A stretch of DNA of 64,000 nt from Candidatus Aquiluna sp. IMCC13023 (GTDB lineage Bacteria; Actinomycetota; Actinomycetes; Actinomycetales; Microbacteriaceae): assembly GCF_000257665.1 (NCBI RefSeq), contig NZ_AJKR01000001.1, positions 1-64,000 on the forward strand, given 5' to 3'. Below the pieces are notes generated by a model. The model was not told the origin of the DNA, did no database searches, and saw only the letters and a program-made list of their open reading frames with translations. Every line of letters starts with the position of its first letter. Positions within the stretch are counted from its first letter, which is position 1. Position numbers and translations under genes: made by a program. This document shows, in pieces, positions 36,876 to 46,593 of the stretch.

Positions 36876-37361
36876 ATGACAAAACAATCTGAAGCCTTTT
36901 CCCCGAAGAATCTGTTTTCTTATTTCGCACTTGGCGAAGCCATCACCTGGGGTCTACTGATCGCAGGCTTGCTGGCAAGGGAGTTATTGCAGGCTCCGGG
37001 TATGGTCATCACGGTTGCTGGTGCCACCCACGGGTTTATGTTTCTAAGCTATGCGACAACGGCAGCTCTGGTCGGGATAAACAATCGCTGGAGCTTGGCA
37101 AAAACCGCCATTGGCGTCATTCTGGCAATAGTGCCGTTTGCGACAATACCTTTTGAGAAGTGGCTGCTAAAGCGCAAGATGTTAGATGGCCTCTGGCGCA
37201 GACAGACATCAAAAAACCCTAAAGATAAGACCCGTTCGGACCGACTATTCCGCTGGTTTATCAATCGCCCACGCACTTTGATTCTTGTCATAATCGCTTT
37301 TGTCGTGACGCTATTTTCAGTTTTGCTTTACCTAGGACCGCCGGATCAATGGGGCAACTAG
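36876..37361 (+). CDS. DUF3817 integral membrane protein
   Basis: The 161-residue protein has the DUF3817 pattern: EAITWGLLIAGLLAREL, GATHGFMFLSY and PFATIPFEKWLLKR, with three membrane helices, then a charged linker and a fourth helix near the C-terminus (about 136-156) that is additional to the core domain. Function of the family is unknown. Confidence 0.83.
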   Translation: MTKQSEAFSPKNLFSYFALGEAITWGLLIAGLLARELLQAPGMVITVAGATHGFMFLSYATTAALVGINNRWSLAKTAIGVILAIVPFATIPFEKWLLKRKMLDGLWRRQTSKNPKDKTRSDRLFRWFINRPRTLILVIIAFVVTLFSVLLYLGPPDQWGN

Positions 37362-37466
37362 AGCCACGTAGAGCCTGACTGGCTTTTTTTAGAAACACGC
37401 CTAAGCTAAGAGGCATCTGAATTGGGCAACAACTTAGTTGCTGACAGAAATCAAGGAGCGATACCC

Positions 37467-38873
37467 GTGCCCGCGACATTGACGTCAAAGCATGATTCCG
37501 CCGGATGGCGAAAAATACCAACATCATCAAAACCCATAAATCAAGATCGAGTCCAAGAACTTCTAGTTCAAGAGTGGGCCAGATTCGAGGAGAGCACCAG
37601 GGCCTCGGGTGTTCACAACAAAAAGGCTATGAAATCTCTGCCCATGGGCGTGACTTCTAGCTTTCAACACTGGGACCCATACCCAATTTCTATTGTTTCG
37701 GCAAAGGGTGCTTATCTCACCGACGTTGACGGTCGCAAGCTCTTGGATCTTTCCATGGGCTTCGGCGCAATGCTGGTCGGGCACCTTCATCCCAAGATAA
37801 TTAAAAGAGTAAAAAAGGCGCTTCGCTCAACTGGAACGCTGTTTGTGACACCGTCGCCTACTGCGACCGATGTTGCCGAGAGGTTCAAGGCGAGATTCGG
37901 TCTTGAAATGCTTCGATTCACAAACTCCGGCACCGAGTCGACTATGTATGCCATAAGAACCGCAAGAGCGGTGAAAAAGAAAAATGGTGTTATCAAAATC
38001 GAGGGCGGCTACCACGGCGGCTACGACCCTTTGCAGGTATCGGTAAAGCCTGATTTGAAAGACATTGGGTCGCCAGATCACCCAACTGCGCAAGTGCCAC
38101 CCGAGGTTGAGGCCGGCGATGTTTATGTCGTTCCCTACAACAACTTAGAACTCCTCGAAGAGATCATGAAAGATCACGGGCACAACATCGCTTGTTTCAT
38201 GATTGAACCGGTAATCGAGAACCTGTCGATTATTTTGCCCGATGCTGGATATTTGCAATCGGTTAGGGACCTTTGTGACGAGTACAACATTTGCTTGATT
38301 TTTGACGAAGTCAAGACGGGCCTTACCGCCGGAGTCGCCGGAGCTGCAGCAAGAGTCGGCGTGAAGCCTGACTTGATCACCCTTGCAAAAAGTATCGGTG
38401 GTGGATTCCCGCTCGCTGCATTTGGTGGCAAGCTGGAGTATATGGAAGCCGTCGTCGACGGTCGTATGGCTCACTTTGGAACCTATAACGGTAACCCTCT
38501 AGTGATGGCAGCAGCGCTCGCCGTTGACGAAATCTGTACTCCAGCAGCCTTGGCGAAAGCAGAGGCAATCAACAATGCAACGCTTGCCAAGTTGGATGCG
38601 ATTATCAACGAGTTTGAACTGCCAGCCCACACCATTGGGTTGGGGGTAAAGGGCGCAATGATTTGGTCACCGGATCCGGTTAGAAACTACCGGGACTACA
38701 AGGCAACCGACTTTGAAACAGCAGAGCTGTCATGGCTCTGGGGTATCAATAGAGGCGTGCTAACTCCTCCAGGCCTGGATGAGCAGTGGCTTGTGTCACT
38801 CGCGCACAACCAGAAGGATATGGACAAAATGGTCGAGAGCACCAGGCAGCTAGCAATGGCACTTCGGGCTTAA
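37467..38873 (+). CDS. GSAM-like class III aminotransferase
   Basis: The 468-residue PLP enzyme resembles glutamate-1-semialdehyde aminomutase and its relatives: LDLSMGFGAMLVGHLHP, FTNSGTESTMYAIRTAR, EGGYHGGYD, the cofactor Asp in FDEVKTG, and the PLP Lys in LAKSIGGGFPLAAFGG. It is longer than typical HemL (about 430) and stands apart from the haem genes near 62000, so it may be an aminotransferase of another substrate. Start GTG 37467 has AAGGAG at 37453-37458; the earlier TTG 37422 has none. Confidence 0.78.
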   Translation: MPATLTSKHDSAGWRKIPTSSKPINQDRVQELLVQEWARFEESTRASGVHNKKAMKSLPMGVTSSFQHWDPYPISIVSAKGAYLTDVDGRKLLDLSMGFGAMLVGHLHPKIIKRVKKALRSTGTLFVTPSPTATDVAERFKARFGLEMLRFTNSGTESTMYAIRTARAVKKKNGVIKIEGGYHGGYDPLQVSVKPDLKDIGSPDHPTAQVPPEVEAGDVYVVPYNNLELLEEIMKDHGHNIACFMIEPVIENLSIILPDAGYLQSVRDLCDEYNICLIFDEVKTGLTAGVAGAAARVGVKPDLITLAKSIGGGFPLAAFGGKLEYMEAVVDGRMAHFGTYNGNPLVMAAALAVDEICTPAALAKAEAINNATLAKLDAIINEFELPAHTIGLGVKGAMIWSPDPVRNYRDYKATDFETAELSWLWGINRGVLTPPGLDEQWLVSLAHNQKDMDKMVESTRQLAMALRA

Positions 38874-38929
38874 GGGCAATTTTTCAAACCAAGCAACGCA
38901 AGCCTGAATTTTTGCGCTTTTCTAAATAG

Positions 38930-38973
38930 ATGAACTAAAGTTCATAGAAGTAATGTTCTGTAATTTAGATTAC
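38930..38973 (+). promoter_or_regulatory. Two palindromic operator-like sites upstream of the SbtAB regulator
   Basis: ATGAACTAAAGTTCAT (38930-38945) is a perfect 16-base palindrome, and GTAAT-ttag-ATTAC (38960-38973) is a second perfect one, centred 29 bp away. They precede the regulator gene by 18 bp and would suit autoregulation of the regulator-sbtA-sbtB unit. Confidence 0.55.
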
Positions 38974-38990
38974 TTTGTTGGAGGAGAACG

Positions 38991-39275
38991 ATGAGCGAAC
39001 GATGGACCTTTCTAACTCATCATGCCCATCTAATGCTGATGCTACAAAGAGACCAAAGCGCCAAAATCGAGGACCTTGCCCAGGTGCTGGGAGTCACCCC
39101 GAGATATGTAGTCAGCATTTTGAATGACCTCACAGAAGGTGGTTATCTCACCAAGGAAAGAGTTGGCAGACGCAATCACTACTCAATAAATCGTGAAGCG
39201 GAGCTTCGGCACGAAACAAGTTTGCATAAGTCGGTTGGGGATCTAATCGATTCACTCGGAGTGGTAGGCAGGTAG
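38991..39275 (+). CDS. Small winged-helix transcriptional regulator
   Basis: The 94-residue protein is a single winged helix: AHLMLMLQRDQSAKIEDLAQ, recognition-helix region VTPRYVVSILNDLTEGGYLTKERV and a wing GRRNHYSINRE. It resembles the small MarR/HTH_24-like regulators. A strong GGAGGAG site lies at 38980-38986. It is followed after 4 bp by the SbtA gene, so it probably controls bicarbonate uptake; effector unknown. Confidence 0.8.
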   Translation: MSERWTFLTHHAHLMLMLQRDQSAKIEDLAQVLGVTPRYVVSILNDLTEGGYLTKERVGRRNHYSINREAELRHETSLHKSVGDLIDSLGVVGR

Positions 39276-39279
39276 GGCA

Positions 39280-40254
39280 ATGGACATTTTGTCGGTGGCA
39301 GTTCAAAACCTAACCAGCGCCCCGGTGCTCGCTTTCGCTCTTGGCTTGCTCGCAGCAGCGATAAAGACTGATCTTCGGTTGCCCGAGCCGATTTACCAAG
39401 TAATTTCTATTTACCTATTGCTGGGAATCGGAATCAAGGGTGGTGTTGCCCTTTCAAATGCGGAGTTCCAAGAAGTAGGCCTGCCTATTCTGGGAACCTT
39501 GCTACTTGGCTTAACAGTTCCAGTGCTGGCTTTTTTCTTGCTGAAGTTTCTAAAAAAGCTCTCGGTGGTTGACCGGGGAGCACTTGCTGCCCATTACGGG
39601 TCAACATCGTTGGTGACCTTTACCGCAGCGGTTATCTTTTACGAATCAGTTTCGATTTCAGTCGAGGGTTACCTCACCACCTTGCTGGCAATTTTGGAAA
39701 TCCCTGGAATTATCGTCGGTTTAATGCTGGCCTCTAGGGGGCTTCGCAGGGAAGTTTCCTGGGGCGAATCCTTCCGAGAGATTTTGACCGGCAGATCAAT
39801 CTTCTTGCTTGCCGGCGGCCTAGTAATAGGCTTCCTGACAAAATCAACTGGATTCGCTGGAATCGAGTTTTTCTTCGTCGCGCTGTTCCCAGGAGTACTG
39901 ACGCTGTTCTTGCTTGAGCTTGGAATTGTCGCCGGTAGAAGACTCAAGGATCTAAAAAAGGCCGGGATTGGAATAGTCGTATTTGGGATCGCATTCCCTC
40001 TTATTTCTGGCACCCTAGGAGTAATGACAGGACAACTAACGGGGCTTGGTATAGGCGGCGCTGCGACATTGGGCGTTCTAAGTGCTTCTGCTTCTTATAT
40101 TGCCGCCCCAGCGGCGGTTCGACTGGCCCTACCTGAGGCGAGCCCAGGAATCTACCTGACTGCGAGCCTTGGAATCACGTTCCCGTTCAACCTAACCCTG
40201 GGTATCCCTATCATGTTGGAAATAAGTAAGTTCCTAGAAAGCGCAGGCCTTTGA
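39280..40254 (+). CDS. SbtA-family sodium-dependent bicarbonate permease
   Basis: The 324-residue membrane protein has about ten spans and the SbtA signatures DLRLPEPIYQVISIYLLLGI with GIKGGVAL, then HYGSTSLVTFTA with a second inverted-repeat-like half including LSASASYIAAPAAVRLALP. In cyanobacteria SbtA brings bicarbonate in with sodium. In a heterotroph it could feed anaplerotic carboxylases. It overlaps the PII-like gene by one base. Confidence 0.88.
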   Translation: MDILSVAVQNLTSAPVLAFALGLLAAAIKTDLRLPEPIYQVISIYLLLGIGIKGGVALSNAEFQEVGLPILGTLLLGLTVPVLAFFLLKFLKKLSVVDRGALAAHYGSTSLVTFTAAVIFYESVSISVEGYLTTLLAILEIPGIIVGLMLASRGLRREVSWGESFREILTGRSIFLLAGGLVIGFLTKSTGFAGIEFFFVALFPGVLTLFLLELGIVAGRRLKDLKKAGIGIVVFGIAFPLISGTLGVMTGQLTGLGIGGAATLGVLSASASYIAAPAAVRLALPEASPGIYLTASLGITFPFNLTLGIPIMLEISKFLESAGL

Positions 40255-40550
40255 TGCTGAAAGATCGAAAACTAATTGTTGTCGTGGTCGAAGCTGCTCT
40301 CGAGCAGCGACTCTCAAAGGACATACTTTCCCAAGGCGCTAAGGGCTTCACGATTACTCACGCCAATGGACTAGGTCCGAGAAACCAGCGTGCGGGTGAT
40401 TTGGAAGGCGGCAATATTCGTCTGGAGACAGTAGTGCCAGAAGAGACCTCAATGAAGATTCTGGAGCTACTAAAGACGAGCTATTTCCCGCACTATGCCT
40501 GCAGCGCTTGGGTGTCAGATGTCCAGATATTGCGTGAGGACAGGTACTAG
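40254..40550 (+). CDS. SbtB-like PII signalling protein
   Basis: The 98-residue protein has a PII-like fold: KLIVVVVEAALEQRLSK, a shortened T-loop region with NGLGPRNQRAGDLEGGNIRLETVV and the C-terminal strand CSAWVSDVQIL. SbtB binds adenine nucleotides, including cAMP in cyanobacteria, and gates SbtA. The C-terminal redox loop with two Cys found in some cyanobacterial SbtB is absent. I chose ATG 40254; TTG 40251 is possible. Confidence 0.83.
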   Translation: MLKDRKLIVVVVEAALEQRLSKDILSQGAKGFTITHANGLGPRNQRAGDLEGGNIRLETVVPEETSMKILELLKTSYFPHYACSAWVSDVQILREDRY

Positions 40551-40608
40551 TTCGATCCGGTAGCTGAGACAATTGCTATTGAGCAAACTTTAGAACGGAT
40601 GGCTTGGG

Positions 40609-43600
40609 GTGAGTGAGCTACAGATCAACTATCCTCCAGACCTTCCGGTTGCAGCTAGACGAGAAGACATCCTTGAGGCCATAACCAACAATCAAGTATT
40701 GATTGTTGCCGGTGCTACCGGTTCCGGCAAGACCACGCAGCTTCCAAAAATGTGCTTAGAGCTTGGACGAAAATCCATAGCTCATACTCAGCCCAGAAGA
40801 ATTGCTGCTCGGTCTGTAGCCGAGCGCATCTCCGAAGAGCTGAAGGTTGAATTGGGTGGCCTGGTTGGTTACCAGGTTCGCTTCACCGATCAGGCAAGCA
40901 AGGCGACCAGGGTGAAAGTCATGACTGACGGCATCTTGCTAAATGCTCTGCAGCGAGATCGAATGCTCAAACAGTACGACACCATAATCATCGATGAAGC
41001 CCACGAGCGAAGTCTAAATATTGACTTCCTGCTTGGCTTTTTGAAGCAACTATTGCCAAAGCGTCCTGAGCTCAAGCTAATAATCACTTCGGCGACAATT
41101 GACCCCGGCTCCTTTTCGAAGCACTTCAACGACGCTCCAATTATCGAGGTTTCGGGAAGAACCTTTCCAATTGAGATTCGCTATCGCCCCGTGACAAGAG
41201 ACGGATCACAGGATGCTGACCCGGATGTTGAAACCACCGCAGCCGACTACCTGGACGGAGTGATTTCAGCGCTCAAAGAACTCGAGACTGAACAAGATGG
41301 AGACGTGCTGGTCTTTCTTTCTGGAGAATCAGAGATCAAAGATGCTCAGGATGCAATCGAGGGCAGCATCACTCAGGGCGCACTCAAGGGAAACTCCGAA
41401 GTATTGCCGCTTTATGGCCGACTGAGCTCCGCCGAGCAACATCGAGTGTTTGAAGTTAGCAAAGTTGCCGGACTGCGAAAGCGCGTGATTCTTGCCACCA
41501 ACGTTGCGGAGACCAGCCTCACAATCCCGAATATCAAGTACGTGATAGACGCCGGCACCGCCAGGATTTCGCGCTACAGCCCCAAGGCAAAGGTTCAGCG
41601 GCTTCCGATTGAAGCAATTTCCCAGGCAAGTGCTAATCAACGAGCCGGGCGTGCTGGGCGAACCAGCCCGGGAGTAGCGATCAGACTTTATTCAAAAGAG
41701 GACTTTCAATCTCGGCCAGAGTTCACCGATCCAGAGATTCTAAGAACCAACTTGGCCTCGGTTATTTTGCAGGCCGCAACTATCGGACTTGGAGACCTAA
41801 CCAAGTTTCCATTTCTTCAGGCTCCTGAACCCAGGGGAGTCAAAGATGGCATTGGGCTTCTCAAAGAGCTTGGGGCAATTGACCAGGATTCCAACGAGGT
41901 TGAGCTCACCAAGCTTGGTAAGCAGCTGGCTAGGCTTCCAATCGAGCCTCGATTCGCAAGAATGCTGCTGGAATCAAAACGGCATAATGTGGTGCGCGAG
42001 GTAATGGTTATCGTTGCAGGACTAACGATTCAGGACCCCAGAGAGCGCCCCCTTGAAAAGCGCGAGAAGGCAGATCTCCTGCATGCTCGCTTTCTAGACC
42101 CAGGCAGCGATTTTCTTTCACTAGTGAATCTTTGGAACCACGTTGAGGATCAGCAAGAAAAGCTGTCATCCTCTGCATTCCGCAGGCTTTGCAAACAAGA
42201 GTTTCTAAACTACCTTCGGGTCCGTGAGTGGCAGGATTTGGTCCGGCAACTAAAGAGCGTTAGCAAGCCGTTGAATCTTAATTTTGGTAATCGTAGGGTC
42301 GACCCCGAAGGAATCCACAAGGCATTGCTGTCTGGTCTGCTCAGTCAAATCGGGTTGCAGCAAGAAAATGAAAAAAAGGTTTTCAAAAACGGCAAGCTGC
42401 AGAAACAAAAGCGAGTGCAGAGTGAGTATTTGGGTTCCGGTGGCAAGAAGTTTGTAATCTTTCCAGGTTCTGCCCTGGCCAAGAAACCCCCCGAAGCTCT
42501 CATGAGCGCGGAGCTTGTCGAAACCAGTCGGCTGTTTGCCCGCATGAATGCTGCGGTCGATCCAGCATGGGCCGAAGAGCTTGCCGGCGATCTTGTTCGA
42601 AGAAGTGTTTCAGAACCTCACTGGGAAAAGAAGCTTGGAGCAGTCATCGGGCTCGAACGAGTAATGCTGTTTGGGCTGACATTAGTTGCAAACCGCAAGG
42701 TTCAGTACTCGCGCATTGACCCGATGCTATGCCGGGAGTTATTTATCAGGCATGCCTTGGTTTATGGAGAGTGGGACTCAAAGCAGGTCTTTGACCAAAA
42801 AAATAAGGACTTACTGTCCGACATGGAAGCTGCCGCCGATAGGGCACGCTCACCCCAGCTTGCAGCCGGTGAAGACGACGTCTTCCGCTTCTACAACAAT
42901 CGGATTCCACTGGATGTTTTTTCTACCGGCAGCTTTGAGGGTTGGTGGAAAAAGGCCAAGCACGAAAAGCCGGAGTTTCTAACCATGACCAAGGCCGAGT
43001 TGCTGGGTGCCGATGAGACTCAACTTGATGAAGACGATTACCCCGGTCAAGTGGTTATCGACGGTCAAGAATTTGGCCTCAGTTACTTATTCGACCCCGG
43101 TAACGAACACGACGGGGTTTCGGTGGAGGTCCCGATTTCACTGTTGGCAAGCATCAAGCCGGAGGGCTTCGAGTGGCTGATTCCAGCGATGCGACTGGAG
43201 CTGATTACCGAGTTGATCCGGAGCCTGCCAAAGGCGGTTCGCAAAAACGTAGTTCCCGCCAAAGACTGGGCGGCAAAGGTTATGAGAAATCTACCCGCGG
43301 AGCCCACCGGCAAGATTACTGAAGTGTTGGCCACTCAGCTGCAGTCCTTGAGTGGCGTCAGGGTTACCCCAGAAGATTTCAGTCCTGAGGTGTTACCTGC
43401 CCAACTAAAGGTTTCTTATCGAGTTCTAGATTCCAAGGCGAAGCAGCTAGAAATCGGCAACGATCTAGCGGCACTTCAACAAAAACTTGCCCAAAGCTCG
43501 ATCGACGCGGTGTCGAACATGATTCAGTTCGAGGGACCCTCGATAGAGCGAAGCAATCTACAAACCTGGGACTTTGACGAACTACCTAAACAGCTAGATA

Positions 43601-44412
43601 CGAAGCAGGGCAGCAATAAAGTAAGCGCGTTTCCGGCACTGGTTTTAGATGAAAAAACAAACACCGTCGATTTGAAACTCCACTCCTCGGAAGCCACACA
43701 AGCGCTAGAGCATCCAGTGGGTGTGGTGGAACTTGTTCAGCTGAGCATTCCATCGCCGGTGAAGTACATTGAGGCGCATCTGACTCAAGCCGAAAAGCTC
43801 GCCATTGCAAGCCTGCCCTATCCAAGCCTCAGTGCTTTTGTTGCAGATGTCATCAGGGCGGGTGCTAAAAAACAGCTCTTCATTCTTGATCCACAGGGTC
43901 TAATTTTTACCGCCAAAGAATTTGAAAATCTCAGGCAGCTCGTTGAGGCCATTTCGATTGAGCTGATTTTTGACGTCGCCAAAATAATGCTGAAGATTTC
44001 GCAAGCGGCCAGTGAAGCCAATAAGGCAATTTCTAATGCCAAGGCGATTGACTTTCTAACGGTGCTTGCCAGTGAGAAGCTCCACATCCAACAACTGTTG
44101 ATTCCAAAGCTCGTTTCCTCAACCGGTCTTGATCGGCTGTCGCGAATCGAAATCTACTTACGCGCTATCACGCAACGAGTGGTGAAGCTGCAGGAGAGCC
44201 CGGAGCGCGATCGAATTAGCGCGATCGAATTAGCAAAAGCAATCGAGGTCTTCGAAGTCGCAGGCGGAAGGTTGCCGTTGCCTCAAAAATCCAGCGAGAA
44301 ACTTACTTCAGCAAGATGGTTGCTTGAGGAACTAAGAGTGAGCCTGTTCGCTCAATCGCTTGGAACTCAAGAGGCGGTTTCTCTAAAGCGAATACAAAAG
44401 CAGCTGTCTTAG
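40609..44412 (+). CDS. hrpA: ATP-dependent RNA helicase HrpA
   Basis: The 1267-residue protein is a DEAH-box helicase: Walker A GATGSGKTTQ, DEAHERSLNIDF, SATID, the second RecA domain with TNVAETSLTIP and QRAGRAGRTSPG, then the winged-helix/ratchet region (about 400-560) and the long C-terminal DUF3418 part of HrpA. HrpA resolves stalled or collided ribosomes. Start GTG 40609. Its end overlaps the convergent mmsA by 4 bp. Confidence 0.94.
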   Translation: MSELQINYPPDLPVAARREDILEAITNNQVLIVAGATGSGKTTQLPKMCLELGRKSIAHTQPRRIAARSVAERISEELKVELGGLVGYQVRFTDQASKATRVKVMTDGILLNALQRDRMLKQYDTIIIDEAHERSLNIDFLLGFLKQLLPKRPELKLIITSATIDPGSFSKHFNDAPIIEVSGRTFPIEIRYRPVTRDGSQDADPDVETTAADYLDGVISALKELETEQDGDVLVFLSGESEIKDAQDAIEGSITQGALKGNSEVLPLYGRLSSAEQHRVFEVSKVAGLRKRVILATNVAETSLTIPNIKYVIDAGTARISRYSPKAKVQRLPIEAISQASANQRAGRAGRTSPGVAIRLYSKEDFQSRPEFTDPEILRTNLASVILQAATIGLGDLTKFPFLQAPEPRGVKDGIGLLKELGAIDQDSNEVELTKLGKQLARLPIEPRFARMLLESKRHNVVREVMVIVAGLTIQDPRERPLEKREKADLLHARFLDPGSDFLSLVNLWNHVEDQQEKLSSSAFRRLCKQEFLNYLRVREWQDLVRQLKSVSKPLNLNFGNRRVDPEGIHKALLSGLLSQIGLQQENEKKVFKNGKLQKQKRVQSEYLGSGGKKFVIFPGSALAKKPPEALMSAELVETSRLFARMNAAVDPAWAEELAGDLVRRSVSEPHWEKKLGAVIGLERVMLFGLTLVANRKVQYSRIDPMLCRELFIRHALVYGEWDSKQVFDQKNKDLLSDMEAAADRARSPQLAAGEDDVFRFYNNRIPLDVFSTGSFEGWWKKAKHEKPEFLTMTKAELLGADETQLDEDDYPGQVVIDGQEFGLSYLFDPGNEHDGVSVEVPISLLASIKPEGFEWLIPAMRLELITELIRSLPKAVRKNVVPAKDWAAKVMRNLPAEPTGKITEVLATQLQSLSGVRVTPEDFSPEVLPAQLKVSYRVLDSKAKQLEIGNDLAALQQKLAQSSIDAVSNMIQFEGPSIERSNLQTWDFDELPKQLDTKQGSNKVSAFPALVLDEKTNTVDLKLHSSEATQALEHPVGVVELVQLSIPSPVKYIEAHLTQAEKLAIASLPYPSLSAFVADVIRAGAKKQLFILDPQGLIFTAKEFENLRQLVEAISIELIFDVAKIMLKISQAASEANKAISNAKAIDFLTVLASEKLHIQQLLIPKLVSSTGLDRLSRIEIYLRAITQRVVKLQESPERDRISAIELAKAIEVFEVAGGRLPLPQKSSEKLTSARWLLEELRVSLFAQSLGTQEAVSLKRIQKQLS

Positions 44413-45896
44413 TTTTGTGGAAAGCCTAGGTTCACGCCACCGTGGCTGGGGTCTAGCCAGCGCGAGGTGATCACCTTGGTTCTTGTGAAGAACCTAAAGC
44501 CTTCTTCGCCGTGTGCTCGGCTGTCGCCAAAGAGTGAGTTTTTCCATCCTCCGAAGGAGAAGTAAGCAACTGGAACTGGAATTGGCACATTCACACCAAT
44601 CATTCCGGCTTCAACCTCGTTTTGGAATCGTCTTGCCGCGCCTCCGTCGTTGGTGAAAACAGCGGTGCCGTTGCCGTAGATTCCTCCGTTAATAAGTTCC
44701 AGCCCCTCTTCAAAGGAACTGACTCGAATCACGCTTAGCACCGGTCCGAATATCTCGTCCTGGTAGGCCTTGGAGCTTGTTGGCACCTGATCCAAGAGTG
44801 TTGGTCCAAGCCAAAAACCGTTCTTGTCGCCGTCTGGCACAACTGATCTACCGTCAACTACAACCTTGGCTCCGTCAGCCTCCGCGATTTCTATGTAGCC
44901 GGCAACTTTGTCGCGGTGTTCCTTGGTTACAAGGGGCCCCATGTCACAGGCGCGACGACCATCGCCCACTTTGATCTGAGAGATTCGAGACACAATCTTT
45001 TCGATCATTTCATCGGCTACGGGCTCCACGGCAACAACCACTGAGATTGCCATGCAGCGCTCTCCGGCGGAGCCGAAGCCGGCGTTTATTGCTGAGTCTG
45101 CAACAAGGTCTAGGTCAGCGTCTGGAAGCACGAGCATGTGGTTCTTTGCCCCACCTAGAGCCTGAACACGCTTGCCTTTTTTGGCGCAGTTCTCATAAAT
45201 GTATTTAGCAATCGGGGTTGAGCCGACGAAGCTTATAGCCGCTACATCGTCGCTATTAATCAGGCCGTCGACCGACTCCTTGTCGCCTTGCAGGACATTG
45301 AAAACTCCAGCTGGCAAGCCAGCCTCAGTCCAAAGTTTTGCCATCCAAAGGGCCGCGGAAGGATCTTTTTCGCTCGGTTTTAGAATCACGGTGTTGCCGG
45401 CGGCAATAGCTATTGGAAAAAACCACATCGGCACCATTGCTGGAAAATTAAATGGGCTAATGATTCCAACGACTCCAAGGGGTTGCTTGGTGGAGTAGAC
45501 GTCAACATTGGTTGATGCGTTTTCCGAGTACTCACCTTTTAGAAGATGAGGCATGCCGCAGGCAAACTCAACAACTTCTTGGCCTCTGGTTATCTCTCCG
45601 AGGGCATCGGATAAAACTTTGCCGTGCTCGGCAGTAATTATTGCTGCAAGCTCAGGCTTCCGCTCATTTAGTAGTTCACGAAATTTGAAAATTATCTGTT
45701 GGCGCTTAGCCAATGAAGAGTCGCGCCAGGCCGGGTAGGCAAGCTTTGCAGAGTCGATGGCAGCTTTGATATCTGTCTCATCAGCCAGAGCCACTCGGCC
45801 GGACTCTGTTCCAAGTGCTGGGTCATAAACCGGAGCCGTCCTTGTCGAAGAGGGCCTATGTTCGGCACCAGAAATGTAGTGGGAGATCAGGTTCAT
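44409..45896 (-). CDS. mmsA: CoA-acylating methylmalonate-semialdehyde dehydrogenase
   Basis: The 495-residue aldehyde dehydrogenase has the MmsA-type signature: FNFPAMVPMWFFPIAIA, KPSEKDP, and the catalytic Cys in GERCMAISV, without the general-base Glu context of hydrolytic relatives. It turns methylmalonate or malonate semialdehyde into propionyl- or acetyl-CoA in valine, myo-inositol or pyrimidine breakdown. No partner gene of those pathways is nearby. Confidence 0.9.
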   Translation of the reverse strand: MNLISHYISGAEHRPSSTRTAPVYDPALGTESGRVALADETDIKAAIDSAKLAYPAWRDSSLAKRQQIIFKFRELLNERKPELAAIITAEHGKVLSDALGEITRGQEVVEFACGMPHLLKGEYSENASTNVDVYSTKQPLGVVGIISPFNFPAMVPMWFFPIAIAAGNTVILKPSEKDPSAALWMAKLWTEAGLPAGVFNVLQGDKESVDGLINSDDVAAISFVGSTPIAKYIYENCAKKGKRVQALGGAKNHMLVLPDADLDLVADSAINAGFGSAGERCMAISVVVAVEPVADEMIEKIVSRISQIKVGDGRRACDMGPLVTKEHRDKVAGYIEIAEADGAKVVVDGRSVVPDGDKNGFWLGPTLLDQVPTSSKAYQDEIFGPVLSVIRVSSFEEGLELINGGIYGNGTAVFTNDGGAARRFQNEVEAGMIGVNVPIPVPVAYFSFGGWKNSLFGDSRAHGEEGFRFFTRTKVITSRWLDPSHGGVNLGFPQN

Positions 45897-45973
45897 TTTG
45901 CATCCTTACTTTGATGCTGGTTGCAGGGCCTAGATGGCTTCAAAATTGACTTTCGAAATCAAGCTAACACTAT

Positions 45974-46399
45974 TTATAGTCGCCCAGTTGCCCTTTTGAT
46001 TAGCTCGACGATTCGAGCCTGAGCCATTTTGTCAATCTTTTTCAATGCGTATGAGGTTGGCCACATTTCACCGTCGTCCAGAGTGGCATGCTCGCTAAAC
46101 CCAAGAGTTGCAAACCTCACCCTGAACTTGCCCGCGCTCTGGAAAAACAAAATGGTTTTGCCGTTGTGCCCCCAAGAAGGCATGCCGTACCAGGTCTTGG
46201 CATCAAGATCTGGGGCATGTGTCTTCACGAGCGCATGGACCGTTGATGCCATTTCCTTGTCACTGGCATCCATCTGTCCGATTTTGAGCATGACATCCGC
46301 CTCTGCGGCAATCTTGTCATCCTTACTCTTTAGCTCCTTGGCCCTCTCTCGCATCGCTTTTCGCTCATCCGCGGTGAAGGCAGTCATGTTGTCACTCAT
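45974..46399 (-). CDS. DUF1801-type protein
   Basis: The 141-residue protein has the DUF1801 (YdhG-like) pattern in its second half: TWYGMPSWGHNGKTILFFQSAGKFRVRF and LDDGEMWPTSYAL, quoted in parts. The first 45 residues are charged and helical (ERKAMRERAKELKSKDDK). Function of the family is poorly known; one member was proposed as an iron chaperone. ATG 46399 or the internal ATG 12 bases later may start it. Confidence 0.8.
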   Translation of the reverse strand: MSDNMTAFTADERKAMRERAKELKSKDDKIAAEADVMLKIGQMDASDKEMASTVHALVKTHAPDLDAKTWYGMPSWGHNGKTILFFQSAGKFRVRFATLGFSEHATLDDGEMWPTSYALKKIDKMAQARIVELIKRATGRL

Positions 46400-46474
46400 A
46401 GTTCTCCAGTCGATGCATCCTCGCCAAAAAGACTAGTGACAAAGGTCTCATGGGCGCGGGATGAATTTTGGTTA

Positions 46475-46572
46475 CTGGGCTGTTGACCAGGGGGGCTCAG
46501 TTCGATGCCCAGCCATCTATCAGGCTGGACTTCTAACCTTAGGAAGCCCTCATATCCCGCACGTAGGCGTGC
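46475..46572 (+). other. Hairpin-rich leader region upstream of the MMPL gene
   Basis: The region can form CTGGGC (46475-46480) / GCCCAG (46507-46512), a competing CAGCC (46511-46515) / GGCTG (46523-46527), a weak CTTC/GAAG pair, and GCACG-tagg-CGTGC (46559-46572), ending 22 bases before the ATG. Mutually exclusive pairings are a feature of regulatory leaders. No known riboswitch is recognised. Confidence 0.3.
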
Positions 46573-46593
46573 ACCAAATGATTTAGGAACTAA

